Of a stretch of 36,190 nt of DNA, positions 21,792 through 29,859 are shown piece by piece (position 1 is the first letter of the stretch; every line of letters starts with the position of its first letter). Origin of the DNA: Pantanalinema sp. Lineage in GTDB: Bacteria > Cyanobacteriota > Sericytochromatia > S15B-MN24 > UBA4093. The notes below the pieces were generated by a model. It was not told the DNA's origin. It saw nothing but the letters and a program-made list of their open reading frames with translations, and searched no databases. The stretch is from contig DATNQI010000100.1 of the NCBI GenBank assembly GCA_036704125.1, positions 1 to 36,190 on the forward strand, read 5' to 3'. The position numbers were made by a program, and so were the translations under genes.

Positions 21792-23180
21792 CCCCCGGCG
21801 TGCGCGCTCTTCGGCGATCTCCTCGGCCGGATAGGTGATGATTTCCGCGAGCGTCGGGTGCAGGTGGGGAATCTGCATGAGGCGCTCGACCGTGCACCGG
21901 AACTCCATGGCCACGATCAGCTCGTGGATGAGATCCGCCCCCTCCGGCCCCACGATGGCGGCCCCCAGGATCTCGCCGGTGGCGGGATCGGCGAGCAGCT
22001 TCACGAAGCCCTGCATGGCACCCTTGCCCATGCACTCGGCCTTGCCCAGGTCCTCGAAGGCGTACTTGCCGACGAGCACCTCGCGCCCCTCGGCGGCCGC
22101 GTCCTTCTCCGAGAGGCCGACCCGCGCGACGTTGGGGTCGGTGTAGATGGCGCTCGCCAGAAGGCGGTAGTCGGCGGTGCGCGCGGGCGACTTGTCCAGC
22201 ATGTTGTGGGCGGCCACTTCCGCCTGCTGGATGGCCACGTGCACCAGGAAGAAGTCGCCCAGGCAGTCGCCGGCGGCGAAGATGGCGGGGTTGCTGGTGC
22301 GCATCCGGGCGTCCACCCGGATGAGGCCGTTCGGTGCCTCGACGCCCGCCGCCGCCAGGTCGAGCGGGGCGATGAGGGGGGTGCGGCCGGTGGCGACCAG
22401 GATCTCCTCGGCCTCGAGGACCATGGTGCGATCCCCCTGCGCGAGCGTCATCGCCTTGAGGCCGTCCCGGCGCTCGACCGAGAGGGGCTTGACGCCCCGG
22501 AGGAGGGTGATGCCGTCCGCCGCGATGGCGGCCTCGACCACCTCCTGGACGTCCAGGTCCTCGCGCGAGAGGACGTGCTCGCCCCGGACGATCATCGTGA
22601 CCTTGACGCCGAGCCGGGCGTAGAACTGGCCGAGCTCGAGGGCGATCACGCCGCCGCCCCACACGATCAGGCTCGCCGGCAGGCGCGTGAGGTCCATGGC
22701 CTCGTCGCTGGTGATGTAGCCCGCCTCGGCGAGGCCCGGCACCGCGGGGACCGAGGGGGTCGAGCCGGTGGAGACGAGGAAGCGATCCGCGGTGTAGGTG
22801 ACGCCGTCCACCTCGATGCGGTCGGGGCCGCTGAAGCGGGCCGACCCCTGGATGAGCCTTGCGTTGGGCGCCTTGCGGATGCCCTCGACTCGGTAGGCCT
22901 GGAAGCCCTTCACCAGCCGGTGCTGCCGCGCCATGATGGCCTGGAAGTCCGCCCTCACGCCCTCGACTTCGATCCCGAGCTCCGAGGTCTCGCGGATCAG
23001 CTGGAGGACGTCGGTGGTGCGCAGCATGGTCTTGGTGGGCATGCACCCGCGAAGGATGCAGAGGCCGCCGAGCGGCCCCTTGTCGACCATCGCGACCGAC
23101 TTGCCGTGCGCGCCCAGGATCCGCGCCGCGTTGTAGCCCGCGCTCCCGGCCCCGATGATGATCGCGTCGAAGTGAGTCAT
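21777..23180 (-). CDS. FAD disulfide oxidoreductase (Lpd/MerA-like)
   Basis: 467 residues. FAD motif IIGAGSAGYNAA at 8-19; redox-active Cys41 and Cys46 in GGLCILRGCMPTK; NAD(P) motif WGGGVIALELGQ; second FAD motif TSNPAIFAAGDC; C-terminal dimer block ending in HLHPTLAEIITYPAEE with the active-site His and Glu. This is a class I pyridine nucleotide-disulfide oxidoreductase. MPTK rather than IPSK places it nearer the MerA-like/Sth-like uncharacterised group than true E3, and it lacks the extra C-terminal Cys pair of mercuric reductase. No lipoyl or 2-oxoacid dehydrogenase genes adjoin it. It diverges from the NDH-2 gene. Confidence 0.88.
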   Translation of the reverse strand: MTHFDAIIIGAGSAGYNAARILGAHGKSVAMVDKGPLGGLCILRGCMPTKTMLRTTDVLQLIRETSELGIEVEGVRADFQAIMARQHRLVKGFQAYRVEGIRKAPNARLIQGSARFSGPDRIEVDGVTYTADRFLVSTGSTPSVPAVPGLAEAGYITSDEAMDLTRLPASLIVWGGGVIALELGQFYARLGVKVTMIVRGEHVLSREDLDVQEVVEAAIAADGITLLRGVKPLSVERRDGLKAMTLAQGDRTMVLEAEEILVATGRTPLIAPLDLAAAGVEAPNGLIRVDARMRTSNPAIFAAGDCLGDFFLVHVAIQQAEVAAHNMLDKSPARTADYRLLASAIYTDPNVARVGLSEKDAAAEGREVLVGKYAFEDLGKAECMGKGAMQGFVKLLADPATGEILGAAIVGPEGADLIHELIVAMEFRCTVERLMQIPHLHPTLAEIITYPAEEIAEERARRGLALG

Positions 23181-23265
23181 GAGGGGCAGGCTTCTCCTGT
23201 ATCGGCTGAGCGGGCAAGACCGCTCATTATCCCCCGCTCACGCGCGTTTGCCCAGTGGTCGTGCG

Positions 23266-23294
23266 TTTGGTCCGCGGCCTAAGTTTTGTATACT
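23266..23294 (+). promoter_or_regulatory. NDH-2 gene promoter
   Basis: TATACT (23289-23294) with a weak TTTGGT (23266-23271) at 17-nt spacing; predicted start near 23301, about 40 bases before the ATG. Confidence 0.45.
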
Positions 23295-23341
23295 GCGCTC
23301 CACGCGGGCGGCCTCAGGCCCCCGGATCAGGGAGGTGCGAT

Positions 23342-24685
23342 ATGCAGCGCATCGTCATCGTCGGGGGGGGCTTCGGCGGGATCTACACCGCCCTCGCCCT
23401 CGAGAAGGCCTTGCGGGTGCGGGAGGACCTCCGGGTCACCCTGATCAACCGCACCAACTACTTCGTGTACTACCCCCTGATGCCCGAGGTGATCTCGAGC
23501 GGGGTCGAGCCTCGCCACGTGGTGGTGCCGCTGCGGACCCTCTTCAGGCGCGTCCGCGTCCTGGAGGCCGAGGTCCGCGCCCTCGACGAGAGCCGGCGCG
23601 AAGTCCTCGTCTATCGAGACGGCATGCAGGCGCGTCTGCCGTTCGACCACCTGGTGCTCGCGAGCGGCGTGGAGGCGAACCTCGCCGCCTTTCCCGCAGT
23701 GGCCGAGGTCGCCTTCCCCTTCAAGTCGGCCGAGGACGCGATCGCCCTCCACAACCAGATCGTGGACGCCTTCGAGGCGGCGGACTTCTCGGAAGAGCCG
23801 GCCGAGCGGCGCGCCCAGCTGACCTTCGTGGTGGTGGGCGGGGGGGCGACCGGAGTCGAGTGCCTGGGCGAGATCGAGGCCTATATCGAGGGGATCCGCC
23901 GCTACTACCCGCGCGTCGACCCGCGCGAGATCCGGCTGGTGCTGGTGGAGCTCGCCCCCCGCATCCTCGCCGAGGTCGGAGCGAGGCTCGGCGAGTATGC
24001 GGCCGATCGCCTGCGCCGTCGCGGCATCGAGCTTCACCTCGAAACCTCGGTCACCGACGCCGACTCGAGCCAGGTGCGGCTCTCCAACGGTGCGCTCATC
24101 CCGACCCGCACCCTGGTCTGGACCATCGGGACGGCCCCCACCGCCTTCACCAAGTCCCTCGATTTCCCGAAGGACGCCAAGGGCTACCTCAAGGCCGAGC
24201 CCACCCTCGAAATCGAGGGCCACCCCGGCGTCTGGGCCCTTGGCGATGCCGCACGGATCCCGGATCCCGACAACAGGCCTTACCCACCCACCGCCCAGCA
24301 CGCGGTGCGCGAGGCCAGGCGCCTGGCCTCCAACCTGCTCTCGACGATCGACGGCCGGCCGCTTAAGCCCTACGTCTTCCACACGTACGGGACCTTCGTC
24401 TCGATCGGTGCCCACGACGGGGTCGCGGTGATCCGGGGCCGGCAGGTAAAGGGCTTGTTGGCCTGGCTCGCCTGGCGCGCGGTCCACTTCGGGCTCTTGC
24501 CCGGCGCCGAGCGCAAGCTGCGGGTCCTGGTGGACTGGCTCTTCTCGCGCAGCCGTCGCAAGGACGTGGTCCAGATCGGGCTGCGCCGGCCGGCGTCCCA
24601 GCTGGTGGTGACCCCGCGCGTCGCCTTCCTGCGCGAGGGCCTGGCGGTGCCGTCGTCGAGCGACGCCGAGCCGCCCTTGGTCTAG
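23342..24685 (+). CDS. ndh: Type II NADH:quinone oxidoreductase
   Basis: 447 residues from ATG 23342 with GGGAGGT five to six bases upstream; the longer upstream frame holds the promoter. FAD motif IVIVGGGFGGIYTA at 4-17, NADH motif FVVVGGGATGVECLGE, quinone-side PPTAQHAVREA, and ALGDAA for the second FAD contact. The C-terminal part (about 375-420) has amphipathic or hydrophobic helices (LLAWLAWRAVHFGLLPG) that attach NDH-2 to the membrane. The enzyme passes electrons from NADH to quinone without pumping protons. This is the only respiratory complex in the window and points to a quinone-based chain. Confidence 0.93.
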   Translation: MQRIVIVGGGFGGIYTALALEKALRVREDLRVTLINRTNYFVYYPLMPEVISSGVEPRHVVVPLRTLFRRVRVLEAEVRALDESRREVLVYRDGMQARLPFDHLVLASGVEANLAAFPAVAEVAFPFKSAEDAIALHNQIVDAFEAADFSEEPAERRAQLTFVVVGGGATGVECLGEIEAYIEGIRRYYPRVDPREIRLVLVELAPRILAEVGARLGEYAADRLRRRGIELHLETSVTDADSSQVRLSNGALIPTRTLVWTIGTAPTAFTKSLDFPKDAKGYLKAEPTLEIEGHPGVWALGDAARIPDPDNRPYPPTAQHAVREARRLASNLLSTIDGRPLKPYVFHTYGTFVSIGAHDGVAVIRGRQVKGLLAWLAWRAVHFGLLPGAERKLRVLVDWLFSRSRRKDVVQIGLRRPASQLVVTPRVAFLREGLAVPSSSDAEPPLV

Positions 24686-24776
24686 CGCTTCAGAAATCTC
24701 TCGCAAGAACGGAACCCGGTAAGGGGGGGCCGCGTCTAGGGGACAGCAGCCCGGGAGTGGGCTGGAAAATCAAGCG

Positions 24777-24795
24777 ACGCCTCGATCCGAGGCGT
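24777..24795 (+). other. Hairpin in the lipoprotein gene leader
   Basis: A perfect 8-bp stem (24777-24784 with 24788-24795) and 3-nt loop lies 35 bases before the ATG; a smaller hairpin AGCCC/GGGCT lies just upstream near 24748-24763. No U-tract, so it is not a simple terminator; it could affect mRNA stability or translation. I found no clear promoter in 24686-24829. Confidence 0.35.
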
Positions 24796-24829
24796 TCTGC
24801 CGTCCTCTGGACTGAAAGGAGTCACCCCC

Positions 24830-25567
24830 ATGTTCAAGAAGGCTTCCGCCCTCGTGCTCACCGTTTCCGCTCTCGGGCTGGTCGGCTGCGGCGCCCTGCC
24901 CGGCACCACCACCCCTCCGAGCGCCAAGGACGCCCAGATCAACGGCCGGGTGACCCACCTCGGCAAGGATCCCGGCCAGGAGCTGACCCTCTCGCTCAAG
25001 CGCTTCGACGGATCGAGCTTCCAGCGCCTCGGCACCAGCACCCGCAGCGACAGGCAGGGTCAGTACGCCTTCTCGGGCTTGAGTGCGGGCAAGTACCAGG
25101 TCTTCTACGACGACCAGGGCGAGGTGGTGGACGCGGCCGACGTCAACACCGTCGGCGCCTACGTGGACGCCTCGGTCCAGGTGGTCGAGATCGGCGCGAA
25201 CGGCAGCGCCACCTCCAACTTCGACGTGGGCTGGCAGCTCTCGCCGACCATCAAGCCCAACGACGCCTTGCGGGTCGGCGGCTCCGATCGCTTCTCGTTC
25301 AGCTCCAAGTACGGCGACAGCGACGCCGAGTACCAGGTGCTGGTGGCCGACGGCGCAAAGCGCTCGGTCTGGTCCAGCGCCTGGACCAAGAGCACCAGCT
25401 TCGCATGGAACGGCAACGGCGGCAGCGAGACCAACAGCCCCACCCAGGCCTACGCCGGCACCGGCGCGCACTTCTACCAGGTCAAGTTCCGCAAGGCCGC
25501 GACGACCTTCGGCGGCGACGGCTACTACGGCCAGACCAAGTGGATCCCCTTCTCCGTGACCCGCTGA
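24830..25567 (+). CDS. Lipoprotein with carboxypeptidase-regulatory-like domain
   Basis: 245 residues from ATG 24830, AAGGAG eight bases upstream. Signal sequence with lipobox LVGC, Cys20. Residues about 35-125 resemble a CNA_B/carboxypeptidase regulatory-like beta-sandwich: INGRVTHLGKD, then TSTRSDRQGQYAFSGLSAGKYQVFYDD. The C-terminal half (130-245) is a Ser/Gly/Tyr-rich beta-type domain (SDRFSFSSKYGDSDAEYQVL, then GAHFYQVKFRKA). No catalytic residues are evident; it looks like a surface-displayed binding or structural lipoprotein. A strong terminator follows, so it is a single-gene unit. Confidence 0.8.
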   Translation: MFKKASALVLTVSALGLVGCGALPGTTTPPSAKDAQINGRVTHLGKDPGQELTLSLKRFDGSSFQRLGTSTRSDRQGQYAFSGLSAGKYQVFYDDQGEVVDAADVNTVGAYVDASVQVVEIGANGSATSNFDVGWQLSPTIKPNDALRVGGSDRFSFSSKYGDSDAEYQVLVADGAKRSVWSSAWTKSTSFAWNGNGGSETNSPTQAYAGTGAHFYQVKFRKAATTFGGDGYYGQTKWIPFSVTR

Positions 25568-25590
25568 GCACCCTTCCTGCCCGTCGCGGC

Positions 25591-25629
25591 CGGCCCGGGC
25601 CCTCGCTTGTCGAGGGCCCGGGCCGTTTT
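25591..25629 (+). terminator. Strong intrinsic terminator
   Basis: A perfect 15-bp GC-rich stem (25591-25605 with 25611-25625), 5-nt loop, followed by TTTT, closing the lipoprotein gene. Confidence 0.95.
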
Positions 25630-25643
25630 GTATAGAACGGTGC

Positions 25644-25672
25644 TTGCATGGGTCAAGGGGCAAGAGTATATT
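25644..25672 (+). promoter_or_regulatory. Promoter of the K+ uptake operon
   Basis: TTGCAT (25644-25649), 17-nt spacer, TATATT (25667-25672), right after the preceding terminator. Predicted start near 25679 leaves a leader of about 68 nt, too short for a c-di-AMP (ydaO) riboswitch. Confidence 0.7.
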
Positions 25673-25746
25673 AGTCCGGTTCAGCTCCCCTTTCGGGCGC
25701 CGCGCAGGACTGGTCCGCGTTTTCGCCCGGGTTATTAGGAAGCATC

Positions 25747-26157
25747 ATGTATCTGATCGTCGGCTGCGGCCGATTGGGCGCCAGCCTGGCCATCCGCCTG
25801 GCCACCGAGGGCCACGAGGTCGTGATCCTCGACCACCTTCGCGAGAACTTCCACCTCAACCTCCCCCGGGACTTCAAGGGCAAGACGATCGCCGGCATGG
25901 AGATCGACGAGGCCATCCTCCGCCGCGCCGGGATCGCCCGCGCCAAGGCGGTCATCTGCGTGGCCCGCGACGAGAACACCAACATGATGGCCGCCGACGT
26001 GGCCCGCCTCATGTTCAACGTCCAGAACGTCATCGTCCGCATCGACCAGCCGAACCTGGTGGAGGCCTATCGTCAGGGCGGTTTCGAGGTCATCAGCCCC
26101 ATCAGCATGGCCACCAGCGCCCTCGAAGCGAGCCTCTTGAAGGGCAAGGAACCGTAA
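25747..26157 (+). CDS. RCK_N (TrkA-N) regulatory protein, no RCK_C
   Basis: 136 residues. One Rossmann-type RCK_N domain: YLIVGCGRLGASLAIRLA carries the GxGxxG nucleotide loop, with Asp at the end of the second strand (VILDHLREN). The next parts, IDEAILRRAGI and AVICVARDENTNMMAA, follow TrkA. The usual C-terminal RCK_C ligand domain is absent; the gene ends cleanly before the next RCK gene. RCK proteins bind NAD(H) or ATP/ADP and gate K+ transporters from the cytoplasm. The pair with the following full-length protein suggests a hetero-octameric ring. Confidence 0.88.
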   Translation: MYLIVGCGRLGASLAIRLATEGHEVVILDHLRENFHLNLPRDFKGKTIAGMEIDEAILRRAGIARAKAVICVARDENTNMMAADVARLMFNVQNVIVRIDQPNLVEAYRQGGFEVISPISMATSALEASLLKGKEP

Positions 26158-26161
26158 CGCC

Positions 26162-26818
26162 ATGTACATTCTCATCGCGGGCGGCGGCAAGATCGGCCTC
26201 CACCTGATTCGCACCCTCCTCTGCAAGGGGCACGAGGTGGCCCTGATCGAGCGCGATCAGCGGGTCTGCGCCATGGTCGTCGACGAGTTCCAGGAGGTCG
26301 TCGTCCTGGCGGGCGACGCCACCAACCCGGAGCTGTTGCAGCGCGCCGACATCGCGCGCGCCGACGTGGTGGTGGCCGTGGCGGGCCGCGACCAGGACAA
26401 CTACGTCCTCTGCAAGATGGCCAAGAACCTCTACGGGGTCAAGCGCACCCTCGCGCGGGTCAACGACCCGCGCAATGCCGACCTCTTCAAGCTCGCCGGG
26501 GTCGACTTCATCATCAGCGTCACCGCCATGGTGACCCGGGCCATCGAGTACGAGATCGTCCCCCACGACATCGCGACCCTCTTCACCTGGCACGGCCGCA
26601 TGGCCATGGTCGAGGTGCTCATCCCGCCCAACAGCCCGGTGGTGGGGGTGCCCATCCGCAAGCTCGACTTCCCCGAGGGGGCCATCCTCTCGGCCATCTG
26701 GCGCGACGGCGAGGCCATGATCCCGCAGGGCGACACCACCCTCCAGCCGGGCGACGAGATCTTCGCCATGACCCTCCAGGGCCGCGAAGACCAGCTCCGC
26801 GCCACGCTGATCGGCTAG
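26162..26818 (+). CDS. TrkA-like K+ transport regulator (RCK_N + RCK_C)
   Basis: 218 residues, 4 bases after the previous stop. RCK_N at 1-130: YILIAGGGKIGLHLIRTL with the nucleotide loop, acidic end VALIERDQ, then GDATNPELLQRADI and VAVAGRDQDNYVLCKMAKN, all typical of TrkA/KtrA. RCK_C at about 140-218 (EVLIPPNSPVVGVPIRKLDFPEGAIL, then PGDEIFAMTL), a domain that in other family members binds c-di-AMP or cations. The length fits KtrA-type single-unit proteins, not the double-unit TrkA. It stands between the truncated RCK protein and an APC permease. Confidence 0.92.
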   Translation: MYILIAGGGKIGLHLIRTLLCKGHEVALIERDQRVCAMVVDEFQEVVVLAGDATNPELLQRADIARADVVVAVAGRDQDNYVLCKMAKNLYGVKRTLARVNDPRNADLFKLAGVDFIISVTAMVTRAIEYEIVPHDIATLFTWHGRMAMVEVLIPPNSPVVGVPIRKLDFPEGAILSAIWRDGEAMIPQGDTTLQPGDEIFAMTLQGREDQLRATLIG

Positions 26819-26822
26819 CCCC

Positions 26823-28751
26823 GTGGCCACGACGCAGCAAACCCGCGGCGGCACGGCGCCGCTGCCCAAGACCCATGCCCAGATCACCTGGTGGCTCGCC
26901 GCCGGCCTGGTCGGCGCCGACATCGGGACCTCGGTCTTCTACAGCACGGGGATCCTCTTCCCGCACGTGGGCTTCGCCGCCCCCTTCTTCATCCTGCTGG
27001 TGGTCGGGGCCATGTGGCTCTTCAAGGCGACCTACCAGGAGGGGACGGCGGTCGCGCCCATCAACGGCGGCGCCTACACCATGCTGCTCCAGACGGTCGG
27101 CCGTCGCTCCGGGTTGGTGGTGGGCAGCCTGACCATCCTCTCCTACCTGGCGACCGCGGTGGTGAGCGCCCTCTCGGGGGCCTACTATCTCTCGTCGCTC
27201 TGGCAGCACGCGCCCTGGCCCACGTGGCAGGTGGCCGCGGTCGCCGCGATCCCGGTGCTCCTCTTCGCCTTCCTCAACCTCTTCGGCCTGAAGGAATCGA
27301 CCAAGCTGGTCTTCGGCATCGCGGCCTTCCACTTCCTGCTCCTCATCGTGATCGACGTCTGGGGCCTGTTCGTCGTCTTCACGCAGGGCGTCGACTGGTC
27401 ACGCATCACCCATGGGGTCATGCATCTCGGCCCCCACGAGGCCATGCTGGGCCTGGCGGCGGCCTTCCTCGGGATCACGGGCTTCGAGACGGCCGCGCAG
27501 ATCGTCGAGGAGCTCGAGGCCCCCTCCTGGAAGGCCATCCAGAAGATCTACCTGGCGATCGTCCTGCTGGTGAGCTTCACCGCGCCGGTGAGCTCCATGC
27601 TGTGCATGCTCCTGCTGGACGACGCGCAGCTCAAGACCTACAGCTCCAACATGCTCTCGGGGCTCGCCTTCACGTTGGGCGGAAAGCCGCTGCTCTACGT
27701 GCTGGTCATCGATGCCTGCCTGACCCTCTTCGCGGCGGTCAACACGGCCTACGCGGGCGCCACGGGCCTCATGACCACCATGGGCAAGCAAGGCAACCTG
27801 CCGTCGATCGTCCTTCACCAGTGGACCAAGCGGTTCTCCGCCTTCCAGGGCTACCCCTACGTCGCCCTGCCGTTCATGGCCATCTGCCTGCTGATGCTGC
27901 TCGCCTTGCCGGGCAGCGTCAACGAGCTGGGCGAGGTCTACGGCATGGCCTTCCTGGCGGTCATGGTGAGCTACTGCCTGGGCGTGGTGCTCTTGCGCCT
28001 TTACCAGCCGCACAAGATCGCTCGTTCCCCCTACCTGTCCCGGTGGGTGGCTCATTTCAGGGCCAAGGCGATCCCCATGGCCGCGGTGGCCGGCGGCGGG
28101 CTCTTGCTCTTCGCCGAGCTGGTCTTGCTGTTCACCGCCAAGAGCGCCCGGGATCTGGGGGTCCAGCTCTTCTTGATCGTCCTGCTGATCATGGTCTTCT
28201 ACCGGCTGGGGCAGGTGGAGGGGCGAATGGTGCGCCTGCCGGACCTGCGCATCGGGCTGGGCAAGTTCCGCGACCTCGAGGAGTTGCCCGAGGACCTGCC
28301 GGTTTACGTCCTCTGCACCCCGGGGGCGACCCCGTCGCGCCTGGTGACGACCATCAGCTACCTCCTCAAGATCCACGGCCCCGACCCCATCGAGATCGTG
28401 CTCTTCCACGCCGAGGAGAAGGGCATGACCCACGGGGTGGTCTCCGAATCGCTGCAGCGCGTGGTCTCCCAGCAGCTCGAGGACTTCTTCTCCGAGCGGG
28501 ATTTCATCCTGTCGGTCAAGGTCCTTCCCGGCAACCTGGCCGAGGTCCTGCCCGAGTACAAGAAGGTCAAGCGCATCGACCTGGTGTACATCACCAGTGG
28601 CCGGCTCCCCGAGCGCAGCGAGGCCATGCGCCAGCTGCTGGCCAACGAGCTGGGCCTCGACGTGATCCGCCTCGACGAGGCGAGCCTGCCCAAGGGGCCG
28701 GGCGCCTGGTTCAACCAGTGGGTCCAGGGCTTCCGCAAGCAGAAGGACTAA
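26823..28751 (+). CDS. APC-family transporter, KimA-like K+ permease
   Basis: 642 residues from GTG 26823, four bases after the previous stop, without its own ribosome site, so coupled. About 12 membrane helices at 20-450 with an APC layout: GADIGTSVFYSTG in the first helix, PINGGAYTMLLQTVGR, FLNLFGLKES, and ITGFETAAQIVEEL. The soluble C-terminus (about 485-642) resembles the universal-stress-like cytosolic domain of KimA (YdaO): LPVYVLCTPGATPSRLVTTI and IEIVLFHAEEKG. KimA is an H+/K+ symporter of the APC group. Two RCK genes in the same operon support K+ as substrate, although RCK control of KimA-type proteins would be unusual. An amino-acid permease role cannot be excluded. Confidence 0.85.
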   Translation: MATTQQTRGGTAPLPKTHAQITWWLAAGLVGADIGTSVFYSTGILFPHVGFAAPFFILLVVGAMWLFKATYQEGTAVAPINGGAYTMLLQTVGRRSGLVVGSLTILSYLATAVVSALSGAYYLSSLWQHAPWPTWQVAAVAAIPVLLFAFLNLFGLKESTKLVFGIAAFHFLLLIVIDVWGLFVVFTQGVDWSRITHGVMHLGPHEAMLGLAAAFLGITGFETAAQIVEELEAPSWKAIQKIYLAIVLLVSFTAPVSSMLCMLLLDDAQLKTYSSNMLSGLAFTLGGKPLLYVLVIDACLTLFAAVNTAYAGATGLMTTMGKQGNLPSIVLHQWTKRFSAFQGYPYVALPFMAICLLMLLALPGSVNELGEVYGMAFLAVMVSYCLGVVLLRLYQPHKIARSPYLSRWVAHFRAKAIPMAAVAGGGLLLFAELVLLFTAKSARDLGVQLFLIVLLIMVFYRLGQVEGRMVRLPDLRIGLGKFRDLEELPEDLPVYVLCTPGATPSRLVTTISYLLKIHGPDPIEIVLFHAEEKGMTHGVVSESLQRVVSQQLEDFFSERDFILSVKVLPGNLAEVLPEYKKVKRIDLVYITSGRLPERSEAMRQLLANELGLDVIRLDEASLPKGPGAWFNQWVQGFRKQKD

Positions 28752-28788
28752 GCACGTATTGCCTGAATCAAACGTCTGCCTGCGTCCT

Positions 28789-28811
28789 CCCCGCCCCCCG
28801 GTGGGGCGGGG
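28789..28811. repeat. GC-rich palindrome, copy 1
   Basis: CCCCGCCCC, 5-nt CCGGT loop, GGGGCGGGG. The same palindrome with one extra C in the loop occurs at 36138-36161, also between genes. No U-tract. It may be a REP-like dispersed element. Confidence 0.6.
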
Positions 28812-28851
28812 AATCAAGCGAACGTTTAGTTTCACACCGAGCTGCTTAGCC

Positions 28852-28894
28852 GCAAAAAAGGGGGACGAGCCACCGGCTCGCCCCCCTTTTTTGC
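28852..28894. terminator. Bidirectional intrinsic terminator
   Basis: A symmetric hairpin: GCAAAAAA and GGGGG plus CGAGCC pair with the complementary arm ending in TTTTTTGC, with one A-C mismatch and a 3-nt loop. U-tracts on both strands end the K+ operon (+) and the sdpI cassette (-). Confidence 0.95.
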
Positions 28895-28900
28895 GCGCGC

Positions 28901-29545
28901 TCAGGCGCGCTTGAAGAGCCAGTACGAGTAGAACACCGGCAGCAGGGCCGCGATCCCGACGGCCCCGAGGAACACGGCCAGGCTCCAGGGCTGCGGCAGG
29001 CACGCGCCCAGGATGGTGATCGCGCCCGCTGCGACCATCAGCTTGCCGCCCAGGCGGTGGGTCCGGTACCAGACCTCCTCGCTGGAGAGGGTCCAGGGGG
29101 TGCGGATCCCGATGAAGAAGTTGGATCGCACCTTGGGCAGGTAGTTGCCGAGCACCACGAAGAGGATCCCCAGCCCGACCATCATGCCGCTGAGGGGCAG
29201 GTGCTGGCCGGGGGTGACCGACGCCGACAGGGTCAGGTAGGTCAGGAAGAGCGCGAACGCGCACAGGATGCTCCGGATGATCTCCAGGACCTGGGGGGAC
29301 TCGGCCAGGTGCCGTCCTCGCGGATCGAGCACGGGCAGAGCCCAGACGAGGGCGTAGAAGAAGGTCCCCATCACCGGGCCGATGAGCGCCCCGGTGGCCC
29401 TGGGCGCCCACTGGTCCGGATCACCGGCCATGCCCCAGTGGGTCGGCACCTGCTCGGGCAGCTGCGGCCAGTAGTAGGCCGCAACCCCCCAGCACGCTCC
29501 GACGAGCAGCAGGGGCAGCCATTCATTCCTGAGCGTCCAGCGCAT
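28901..29545 (-). CDS. sdpI: SdpI-family membrane immunity-like protein
   Basis: 214 residues from ATG 29545, AAGGAG six bases upstream. Six predicted helices. The N-terminal DUF1648-type segment (LPEQVPTHWGMAGDPDQWAPR) and the C-terminal SdpI block (GNYLPKVRSNFFIGIRTPWTLSSEEVW, split over two segments, then THRLGGKLMVAAG) are both plain. In Bacillus subtilis SdpI protects against the SDP cannibalism toxin and acts as sensor that draws the repressor SdpR to the membrane. The start lies inside the end of the sdpR-like gene (23-bp overlap), the same pairing as in Bacillus. No sdpC-like toxin gene is seen here. Confidence 0.9.
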   Translation of the reverse strand: MRWTLRNEWLPLLLVGACWGVAAYYWPQLPEQVPTHWGMAGDPDQWAPRATGALIGPVMGTFFYALVWALPVLDPRGRHLAESPQVLEIIRSILCAFALFLTYLTLSASVTPGQHLPLSGMMVGLGILFVVLGNYLPKVRSNFFIGIRTPWTLSSEEVWYRTHRLGGKLMVAAGAITILGACLPQPWSLAVFLGAVGIAALLPVFYSYWLFKRA

Positions 29546-29813
29546 TCCGCTCTCCTTTCCAGAGGCCCACCACGGTCGTGACCAGCTCCTCGAAGACGGT
29601 CAGGTTGAGGTGATAGGTGATGGTGGTGCCGTCCCGCTCGCCGTAGACCAGATCCGCCTGCTTGAGCTGGGAGAGGTGGTGCGAGATGGACGGCTTGGAG
29701 AGCGCGAAGTGGTCCGCGATCTCGCCCGCGTTCAGGGGGCGCTCTCGCAGCAGCGCGAGGATCTGCCGCCGCGTCGGATCGGCGACCGCCTTGAAGACCT
29801 CGTTCAGCGCCAT
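29523..29813 (-). CDS. sdpR: ArsR-family repressor, SdpR-like
   Basis: 96 residues from ATG 29813 with AAGGGGG upstream. Typical ArsR winged helix: NEVFKAVADPTRRQILALLR, then NAGEIADHFALSKPSISHHLSQLK as recognition region, then the wing GERDGTTITYHLN. It lacks the metal-binding Cys motif ELCVCD, as SdpR does. Overlap with sdpI supports the SdpR/SdpI pair. By analogy it represses its own operon and is released when SdpI captures it at the membrane. An AATT-centred palindrome at the cassette promoter is a candidate binding site. Confidence 0.9.
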   Translation of the reverse strand: MALNEVFKAVADPTRRQILALLRERPLNAGEIADHFALSKPSISHHLSQLKQADLVYGERDGTTITYHLNLTVFEELVTTVVGLWKGERNALDAQE

Positions 29814-29859
29814 GGAGAATCCCCCTTTTGCTTTCAGGATAGCATCGTACGACCCGAGA

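Noticed and set aside
21777-23180. Mercuric reductase
   Set aside because: MerA-like active-site context, but no C-terminal Cys pair, no N-terminal heavy-metal domain and no mer genes nearby.
25673-25746. c-di-AMP (ydaO) riboswitch before the K+ operon
   Set aside because: The leader after the predicted start is only about 68 nt and shows none of the expected structure.
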